Below, one piece after another: positions 1-4,227 of a stretch of 6,067 nucleotides of DNA; positions within the stretch are counted from its first letter, which is position 1, and every line of letters starts with the position of its first letter. Origin of the DNA: JAYZAP01 sp964645285 (GTDB lineage Bacteria > Pseudomonadota > Alphaproteobacteria > JAAXGF01); the NCBI GenBank assembly GCA_964645285.1, contig CAZYDR010000159.1, positions 1 to 6,067 on the forward strand, given 5' to 3'. Both the position numbers and the translations under genes were made by a program. Below the pieces are notes generated by a model that worked only from the letters and a program-made list of their open reading frames with translations, searched no databases and was not told where the DNA came from.

Positions 1-1284
1 GGCCTCATGCTCGACCTTGGCCGAGGAGTTCTTTACTTCGATGTAGGGAAAGGTGTGTGCGCCACAGCGGTCCCCCAGGAGCAAGGAGTCGCACTGCGTG
101 TAGTTGCGCGCCCCTTTGGCCTTGGGTTGCACTCTCACCAGACCCCGGTAGCTCTGCTGGCCAAAACCGGCCGAGATGCCCTTGGAGATAATGGTGCTCT
201 TGGTGTTGGCGCCCAGGTGAATCATCTTGGTGCCTGTGTCGGCCTGCTGATGATTGGCTGTCAAGGCCACTGAATAGAACTCACCGACAGAATGATCGCC
301 CTGCAGAATAACGCTGGGGTATTTCCAGGTGATGGCCGAGCCCGTCTCGACCTGCGTCCAGGAGATCTTGCTGTTGCTACCGCGACAGGCACCGCGCTTG
401 GTCACAAAGTTGTAGATGCCGCCCTTGCCGTCCTTGTCGCCGGGATACCAGTTCTGCACCGTCGAATACTTGATCTCGGCGTCATCCAGGGTGATCAACT
501 CGACCACCGCGGCGTGGAGCTGGTTCTCGTCACGCTGGGGTGCGGTGCAGCCTTCCAGGTAGCTGACGTAGGCGCCCTCGTCGGCGATCACCAGGGTGCG
601 CTCGAACTGGCCGGTATTGGCGGCGTTGATGCGGAAATAGGTCGATAGCTCCATGGGGCATTTCACGCCCTTTGGGATGTAGGCGAAGGAGCCGTCGGTG
701 AAGACTGCCGAATTGAGCGCGGCGAAAAAGTTGTCGGTGGTCGGCACCACCGTGCCGAGGTACTGGCGGACCAGGTCCGGGTGCTCCTGGATGGCCTCCG
801 AGATCGAACAGAAGATAATCCCCAGTTCGCCCAGCTTGTCCTTGAAGGTGGTGGCCACCGAGACGCTGTCGAACACCGCGTCGACGGCAATGCCGGCGAG
901 CATTTCCTGTTCGCGCAGGGGAATGCCGAGTTTCTCGTAGACCGCCAGAATATCCGGATCGACCTCGTCGAGGCTCTTGGGCGCCTCGCTGGTCTTGGGC
1001 GCCGAGTAGTAGTGGGAGTCCTGGTAGTCGATGGGCGGGAACGTGACCGCCGCCCAGCGCGGTTCGGTCATGGTCTGCCAGTGGCGAAACGCCTCGAGCC
1101 GCCATTCGAGCAGCCATTCTGGCTCGTTCTTCTTGGCCGAGATGAAGCGCACCGTGCTCTCGTTTAGCCCCTTGGGCGCGGTGTCGGCGTCGATATCGGT
1201 AACGAAGCCGTACTTGTACTCGCCGTCGATCGCCTCGGCGATGGCGGCGTCACTGGTAACGGCGGTATCGGCGGGTGACGCCAT
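1..1284 (-). CDS. sufB: Fe-S cluster assembly scaffold protein SufB (C-terminus cut by window edge)
   Basis: SufB is the core of the cytoplasmic SufBC2D complex that assembles Fe-S clusters from SufS/SufE-delivered sulfur. The reading frame runs uninterrupted for 428 codons to the left edge; SufB proteins are usually about 470-495 residues, so roughly the last 50-65 are missing. Family blocks visible in order: YKYGFVTDI near residue 25, RFISAKKNEPEW, GIPLREQEMLAG, PIPKG-like YIPKGVKCPMELSTYFRIN, SYLEGCTAPQRDENQLHAAV with Cys246 (matching E. coli Cys254), KRGACRGSNSKISW, and NYTQCDSLLLGD with Cys398 (matching the E. coli Cys405 sulfur/cluster residue). It ends in VEHEA, the Glu-His-Glu segment also implicated in cluster assembly. 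The ATG at 1284 lies 2 bases after the stop of the upstream regulator gene, with a purine-rich GAGAGAGAG as a weak Shine-Dalgarno. This is tight coupling in one operon. sufC and sufD are expected further left. The identification is very secure. Confidence 0.97.
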   Translation of the reverse strand, partial: MASPADTAVTSDAAIAEAIDGEYKYGFVTDIDADTAPKGLNESTVRFISAKKNEPEWLLEWRLEAFRHWQTMTEPRWAAVTFPPIDYQDSHYYSAPKTSEAPKSLDEVDPDILAVYEKLGIPLREQEMLAGIAVDAVFDSVSVATTFKDKLGELGIIFCSISEAIQEHPDLVRQYLGTVVPTTDNFFAALNSAVFTDGSFAYIPKGVKCPMELSTYFRINAANTGQFERTLVIADEGAYVSYLEGCTAPQRDENQLHAAVVELITLDDAEIKYSTVQNWYPGDKDGKGGIYNFVTKRGACRGSNSKISWTQVETGSAITWKYPSVILQGDHSVGEFYSVALTANHQQADTGTKMIHLGANTKSTIISKGISAGFGQQSYRGLVRVQPKAKGARNYTQCDSLLLGDRCGAHTFPYIEVKNSSAKVEHEA

Positions 1285-1286
1285 GA

Positions 1287-1751
1287 TCAGGTCTCTCTCT
1301 CGCCGTCGCGGGCACCGGCTTGGCTCGGCTGCATGGTGAAGGCGGCAAAGGGACCCATCATGTCGGCTAGGGAGATGCCGTCGAGGGCGCGGCTGACGGC
1401 TTCGTTGATCTTCTGCCAGTTGGTCCGGGTCGGGCAGAAGGTTTCCATGTCGCAGGCGCCGCTTTCTGAATCGAGGCACGACGTCAGGGCAATGGGGCCG
1501 TCGACGGCGGTGATGATCTCGGTCACGCGGATGTCCTGGGGCGCCCGCGCCAGACTGTAGCCACCGTTGGAGCCGCGATGAGAATCGAGCAGTCCCTGGC
1601 GCGACAGGGCCTTGAGTATCTTGCCCACGGTTGGCTCCGGCACCCGTGTCGCCTGGGCCGCGGCGGTGGCGGTGTGCAGCGGCTCGTGGCTCATGGCGAT
1701 ATGAGTCATGAGAACGACGCCGTAGTCCGCCAGTCTGCTCAACCTGATCAT
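1287..1751 (-). CDS. Rrf2-family transcriptional regulator of the SUF operon (IscR/SufR-like)
   Basis: A 154-residue Rrf2-type DNA-binding protein, first gene of the suf operon. The N-terminus (MIRLSRLADYGVVLMTHIA) is the typical Rrf2 start. A winged helix-turn-helix follows: recognition helix around residues 37-53 (VPEPTVGKILKALSRQGLL) and wing with SHRGSNGGYSLAR at 57-69. The sensor region carries Cys92, Cys100 and Cys106, the expected ligands for a 2Fe-2S or 4Fe-4S cluster. Their spacing is C-x7-C-x5-C, against C-x5-C-x5-C in E. coli IscR. A helix near 111-123 (NWQKINEAVSRAL) follows. The tail after about residue 135 is low in conserved features. The start is fixed by the family N-terminus; the SD is weak (GGAA, 4 bases upstream). 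By family analogy it senses Fe-S supply and autoregulates suf; the palindrome at 1776-1790 is a candidate operator. It could be named iscR-like or SUF-regulator-like; the exact subfamily was not resolved. Confidence 0.93.
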   Translation of the reverse strand: MIRLSRLADYGVVLMTHIAMSHEPLHTATAAAQATRVPEPTVGKILKALSRQGLLDSHRGSNGGYSLARAPQDIRVTEIITAVDGPIALTSCLDSESGACDMETFCPTRTNWQKINEAVSRALDGISLADMMGPFAAFTMQPSQAGARDGERET

Positions 1752-1763
1752 GGGGTTCCGGTC

Positions 1764-1798
1764 ATTGGTTAATGTGGACCTTATTGGTCCTGATTGGT
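1764..1798. promoter_or_regulatory. Candidate operator cluster for the Rrf2 regulator
   Basis: Between the divergent suf operon and SDR gene lies a perfect 15-bp palindrome, GGACC-TTATT-GGTCC (1776-1790). It is embedded in three direct copies of ATTGGT at 1764-1769, 1783-1788 and 1793-1798, with start-to-start distances of 19 and 10 bp, close to two and one helical turns. The cluster covers the stretch just upstream of the Rrf2 start codon, where an autorepressor would bind. The symmetry and repeats are seen directly; assignment to this regulator is inference. Confidence 0.45.
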
Positions 1799-1827
1799 GA
1801 AGTAGGCAATCCTGAACCTTTCGTCAA
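1799..1827 (-). promoter_or_regulatory. Tentative promoter of the suf operon
   Basis: On the minus strand, TTGACG (1827-1822) matches five of six bases of the -35 consensus. Seventeen bases further is TACTTC (1804-1799), a poor -10 hexamer. Transcription would begin near 1792, inside the ATTGGT/palindrome cluster, which suits repression by the regulator encoded downstream. A weak -10 is also compatible with an activated promoter. The call rests mainly on the -35 and its position. Confidence 0.3.
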
Positions 1828-1841
1828 GCATTGGATTAGGG

Positions 1842-1856
1842 AAAACCGTAGGTTTT
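1842..1856. repeat. Small perfect hairpin, AAAACC-GTA-GGTTTT
   Basis: A 6-bp perfect inverted repeat with a 3-base loop, followed by two further T residues on the plus strand. It resembles a short terminator, but the stem has only two G-C pairs and no gene ends just before it on the plus strand. It overlaps the place where a -35 element would sit for the TATAAC at 1873, so an operator role for the SDR gene is as plausible as termination. Confidence 0.4.
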
Positions 1857-1878
1857 TTGCCGCGCCCGCCGGTATAAC
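1849..1878 (+). promoter_or_regulatory. Tentative promoter of the SDR gene
   Basis: TATAAC at 1873-1878 matches five of six bases of the -10 consensus and would start transcription around 1885, leaving a leader of about 22 bases that contains the Shine-Dalgarno. The -35 region (TAGGTT at 1849-1854, 18-base spacer) is poor and coincides with the AAAACC/GGTTTT hairpin, so a regulator binding there would control initiation. Inference from hexamer similarity and position only. Confidence 0.3.
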
Positions 1879-1894
1879 GGAGCCTCACGCAACC

Positions 1895-1899
1895 GGAGG
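1895..1899 (+). promoter_or_regulatory. Ribosome binding site GGAGG deciding the SDR start
   Basis: A consensus GGAGG lies 7 bases before the ATG at 1907. It fixes the start there. The same frame is open back to an ATG at 1772, but that one has no such signal and would place coding sequence across the divergent promoter region. Confidence 0.85.
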
Positions 1900-1906
1900 C
1901 GCATCA

Positions 1907-2665
1907 ATGATTGATCTCGACGGCAAGGTCGTGCTGGTAACCGGCGGCTCACGCGGAACCGGCGCCGCCATTGTTCGCACTTTGGCGGTTGCCGGCGCCG
2001 ATGTCGTGCTGCACTACGGCCAAAGCCGCGATGCGGCCGAATCCATTGCCAACGAACTGGGGGAAGGGCGTTGCGCCCTGGTCAGCGCCGACCTCGCCGA
2101 CGACGCCGTGCCGGCGCGGCTATGGGCCGAGGCGGTGGCCTGGAAGGGACGTATCGACGTGCTGGTCAATAACGCCGGCATCTTCGTCGACGCCGGGATC
2201 GACGACGACTTCGGCCTGTGGTCCGAGGTCTGGGCACGCACCCTTCAGGTCAACCTGGTGGCGGCCAGCCACCTCTGCCGCGACGCGGCCCGCCACTACC
2301 GGAAGCGGGACGGCGGCATCATCATCAACATCGCCAGCCGTGCCGCTAATCGCGGCGATTCACCGGATCATGCCCACTACGCGGCGTCCAAGGGCGGCAT
2401 GATCGCCATGACCAAGACTTTCGCCCGCGCCTTCGCGACGGACGGGGTGACCGCCTTCACCGTGGCGCCGGATTTTGTGCGCACGGAAATGGCCGAGGAG
2501 TTTTTCGCCGTCCATGGCGAAGAGCCGGTAGTCAGCGAAATTCCCCTTGGCGAAGTGGCTGAACCCGTGGACGTGGCCAATATGGTGGCGTTCCTGGCGT
2601 CCGGTATGGTGCGTCAATCCACCGGCCAGACCTTCGACGTAAACGGCGCCTCCTACGTGCGTTGA
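1907..2665 (+). CDS. Short-chain dehydrogenase/reductase (classical SDR, FabG-like fold)
   Basis: A 252-residue protein, normal length for a classical SDR: a soluble NAD(P)-dependent oxidoreductase with a Rossmann fold. Visible motifs: cofactor loop TGGSRGTG (residues 12-19, the Arg favouring NADP), NNAG (88-91), and the catalytic set Asn116 (VNLVA), Ser144 (NIAS), Tyr158 and Lys162 (YAASK). After the active site the usual Pro-Gly is Pro188-Asp189 in VAPDFVRTEM, a departure from the common P-G motif. The C-terminal TGQTFDVNGASYVR matches the family's last strand. The predicted start gives MIDLDGKVVLVTGG, as expected. It is transcribed away from the suf operon and alone; its last 13 bases overlap the end of the opposing glycosyltransferase gene. 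The family is certain; the substrate cannot be told. It could be a 3-oxoacyl-ACP reductase-like, sugar or alcohol dehydrogenase. Confidence 0.92.
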   Translation: MIDLDGKVVLVTGGSRGTGAAIVRTLAVAGADVVLHYGQSRDAAESIANELGEGRCALVSADLADDAVPARLWAEAVAWKGRIDVLVNNAGIFVDAGIDDDFGLWSEVWARTLQVNLVAASHLCRDAARHYRKRDGGIIINIASRAANRGDSPDHAHYAASKGGMIAMTKTFARAFATDGVTAFTVAPDFVRTEMAEEFFAVHGEEPVVSEIPLGEVAEPVDVANMVAFLASGMVRQSTGQTFDVNGASYVR

Positions 2666-3831
2666 AGAATGTCGGCGACGGGGCCAATATCACCGATGAT
2701 CAGTCCGTCGTAGAGACGTTCGTATTCGGTCACACAGACTTCCATGGAGAAGATGTTCCGGGCGCGCTCGCGAGCCGCCGATCCCATGGCGTCGCAGCGG
2801 TCGGCGTCGCGGGCCAACGTGAGGATGGCTTGGCCGAGGGCCGTGGGGTCGTGGCTCGGCACGACGAGGCCGGTAACATCGTCGATCACCGCTTCGCGAT
2901 TGCCGCCGACATCGGTCACCACCAGGGGCAGACCGGCGGCCATGGCTTCGATGATGGCGTTGGAAAAGCCTTCCTGATGGGAACACAGGATACCGAGGTG
3001 GGCCTGGTTGAGGATTGCCGGCACGTCGTCGCGCTCGCCGAGCCAGTGGACATTATCGGTAATTCCCAGAGCTGCGGCGCGGGCGCGCAAGGCCTCGCCA
3101 TGACCACCATCGCGGCCGACACAGTTCAACGTCCAGCCTTCCGGCATGTGGTCGCGAACACCGCCGAGGGCGTCCAGCAGATCGGCGTGCCCCTTGTAAG
3201 GGATCAGGTTGGCGACGATGACCATGTTGAGGTTGCCGCCGTCGTTGTCCGATTTGCCCGCAAAGGCTGACAAATCGACGCCGCTGTAAATCAGACCGAG
3301 GCGATCCTCGGTGACGCCTTCGGCGCGCAGTTCGCCAATTACCGCCGTCGAGTTTCCCAGCACCGCCGTCATGCGCCGGTGAAGCCAGCGTTCGACCTTG
3401 GCCGCAAAGGGACGTTGGGCCTGATAGACGTTGAGGCTGCGGCGGCTCATGACCCGGGTCGGACAACCGGCCATGAGGGCGCATAACCCGCCGGCCACAT
3501 AAGCCTCGGGCAGGAAGAAATGTACCACCGATGGACCCAGGGCGCGCATCAGGATAATCAGCCGGATCATGGAGATGACAAGTAACAGGCCGCGACGGCC
3601 GAGCGGCCCGGGCCAGCGCCGCAGCCAGGCGGAACCCGGCGGCGCAATGACCGGAATGCCCGCATTTTCCAGCAGCGGCGCAAGAACGCCCTTGTGGCTT
3701 AAGGTGTAGACCACCGGCCGGAAACGGTCGTGGGCCAGCCGGGGCAACACCTGAGCCAGATGACGCTCGGCCCCGCCGGTATCGAGATCGCCGATAACGA
3801 AAAGCAGTGTTTGAGCCACGATCCTTGCCAT
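2653..3831 (-). CDS. Glycosyltransferase family 4 (GT-B fold)
   Basis: A 392-residue retaining GT-B glycosyltransferase that would transfer a sugar from a nucleotide-sugar to a lipid-linked or polysaccharide acceptor at the cytoplasmic membrane face. The N-terminal acceptor domain opens with LLFVIGDLDTGGAERHLAQ (residues 9-27), containing the GGAE loop typical of GT4 enzymes. A hydrophobic segment at about 81-99 (LLLVISMIRLIILM) could help membrane association. The domain linker precedes VANLIPYKGHADLLDAL (206-222). The C-terminal donor domain has GRDGGHGEAL (239-248), WLGERDDVPAIL (263-274) and the E-x7-E motif, Glu287 and Glu295, in EGFSNAIIEAMAAGLPLV. TDVGGNREAV and GLVVP follow. Length is normal and the frame intact. 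The ATG at 3831 has only a weak upstream SD, so the start is less certain than the body. It is divergent from the asnB-like gene across the repeat element, suggesting a surface-polysaccharide context. Donor and acceptor are unknown. Confidence 0.92.
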   Translation of the reverse strand: MARIVAQTLLFVIGDLDTGGAERHLAQVLPRLAHDRFRPVVYTLSHKGVLAPLLENAGIPVIAPPGSAWLRRWPGPLGRRGLLLVISMIRLIILMRALGPSVVHFFLPEAYVAGGLCALMAGCPTRVMSRRSLNVYQAQRPFAAKVERWLHRRMTAVLGNSTAVIGELRAEGVTEDRLGLIYSGVDLSAFAGKSDNDGGNLNMVIVANLIPYKGHADLLDALGGVRDHMPEGWTLNCVGRDGGHGEALRARAAALGITDNVHWLGERDDVPAILNQAHLGILCSHQEGFSNAIIEAMAAGLPLVVTDVGGNREAVIDDVTGLVVPSHDPTALGQAILTLARDADRCDAMGSAARERARNIFSMEVCVTEYERLYDGLIIGDIGPVADILQRT

Positions 3832-3957
3832 TTAGCCACAATATTTAGTGATAAGAGTACGCCACAAACACAATATCAGTTGGAATTACAGGGGGAAAGC
3901 GGGCAAAATCGCAACATGGGAAACCAACCTTCGACGCCCCTTGACTGAATTGGACCA
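3832..3957. other. Non-coding upstream region of the glycosyltransferase gene
   Basis: These 126 bases between the glycosyltransferase start and the repeat element are clearly richer in A+T than the flanking genes, as expected of a promoter region. On the minus strand there are TTGTGT/TTGTGG and TAAATA-like hexamers, but several overlapping pairings are possible and none stands out. On the plus strand TTGACT at 3941-3946 is a fair -35 whose natural -10 position falls inside the neighbouring element and does not match. No credible gene is seen. Confidence 0.5.
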
Positions 3958-3991
3958 CTAGAGCGTCTTCAAACAATATGGAATCATTTGA
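3958..3991 (+). repeat. Left terminal inverted repeat (34 bp)
   Basis: Begins CTAGAGCGTCTTCAAAC and ends GGAATCATTTGA. Compared with the reverse complement of the right copy it differs at repeat positions 9 (T/C), 20 (T/A) and 27 (T/C). The outermost CTAG is itself palindromic. Confidence 0.9.
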
Positions 3992-3992
3992 T

Positions 3993-4086
3993 GGGACATA
4001 TGAGTGTTTTGGGTAGGAGCGACGCGCAGTCCGATGTGGTACATCGGGCAAGCGTCGCGACGCCCGCCAAAACGCATCGATGCCCC
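3993..4086. repeat. Internal hairpin I of the element
   Basis: Nested complementary blocks. GGG at 3993-3995 pairs CCC at 4084-4086, and CAT 3997-3999 pairs ATG 4080-4082. GTTTTGG 4006-4012 pairs CCAAAAC 4067-4073, GCGACGC 4019-4025 pairs GCGTCGC 4052-4058, and CCGATGT 4031-4037 pairs ACATCGG 4041-4047 around a 3-base loop GGT. It is a long imperfect stem with internal loops. Confidence 0.75.
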
Positions 4087-4093
4087 ACCCGCG

Positions 4094-4192
4094 GACCGCG
4101 TCCCCTTAAACCGTGGCCGCGTTGCACGCCTTTGCCGATGCGCCACATTGCCATGCGGCGCGTGCCTAACCACGGATTAAGGGGACGCGGTC
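4094..4192. repeat. Internal hairpin II of the element
   Basis: The arm GACCGCGTCCCCTTAA (4094-4109) is perfectly complementary to 4177-4192. After one A-A mismatch, CCGTGG (4111-4116) pairs with CCACGG (4170-4175). Inside, GCACGC (4124-4129) pairs with GCGTGC (4160-4165) and GCCG (4134-4137) with CGGC (4156-4159). The right arm runs directly into the right terminal repeat, sharing the bases TC. Confidence 0.85.
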
Positions 4193-4224
4193 AAATGGTT
4201 CCATTTTGTTTGAAGGCGCTCTAG
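4191..4224 (-). repeat. Right terminal inverted repeat (34 bp)
   Basis: On the minus strand it reads CTAGAGCGCCTTCAAAC, ending GGAACCATTTGA, matching the left copy at 31 of 34 positions. It ends 3 bases before the asnB start codon. Confidence 0.9.
4212..4216 (+). promoter_or_regulatory. Possible asnB ribosome binding site inside the right terminal repeat
   Basis: GAAGG lies 11 bases before the ATG at 4228, a long but tolerable spacing. It is the only purine-rich Shine-Dalgarno-like tract near this start and belongs to the terminal repeat, not to the flanking chromosome. The start itself is fixed by the required Cys2, so the weak signal is real. Confidence 0.4.
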
Positions 4225-4227
4225 ACC

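Larger units (their letters stand above)
3958..4224. mobile_element. MITE-like, highly structured 267-bp element without transposase
   Basis: The segment begins with CTAGAGCG and ends with CGCTCTAG, the ends of 34-bp terminal inverted repeats identical at 31 of 34 positions. Between them are two large internal hairpins (3993-4086 and 4094-4192) that abut the terminal repeats, so nearly the entire element can pair with itself as a three-way junction. The tetranucleotide ACCA occurs immediately outside both ends (3954-3957 and 4225-4228) and may be a target duplication. The terminal CTAG, or its TA core, could equally be the duplicated target, as for IS5- or IS630-type transposases. No transposase is encoded, so it would be non-autonomous. 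The repeat structure is directly visible; mobility is inferred. It could instead be a structured 5' leader RNA of asnB, or a member of an intergenic repeat family. Confidence 0.7.

Noticed and set aside
530..1117. Minus-strand 195-codon frame overlapping sufB
   Set aside because: It is an alternative frame of sufB, rich in Arg and Gly, with no family resemblance.
1842..1860. Intrinsic terminator on the plus strand
   Set aside because: The stem has only two G-C pairs and no plus-strand gene ends upstream, so it was listed only as a hairpin.
1772..1906. 45-codon N-terminal extension of the SDR from an ATG at 1772
   Set aside because: The consensus GGAGG before 1907 and the family's usual N-terminus favour the later start. 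The extension would also code across the palindrome and divergent promoter region and has no SDR-like content.
2662..3270. Plus-strand open frame of 202 codons opposite the glycosyltransferase
   Set aside because: It is a shadow of the high-GC glycosyltransferase gene, whose motifs are unmistakable; the shadow shows no recognisable domain.
4122..4136. Sigma-54-like promoter (TTGCACG followed by TTGC)
   Set aside because: The spacing between the two boxes is one base short and the invariant GG is TG. It also lies within a hairpin loop of the element.
3958..4224. Small proteins encoded on either strand of the repeat element
   Set aside because: Both frames exist because the terminal repeats are mirror images. 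They lack SD sequences and look like translated hairpins.
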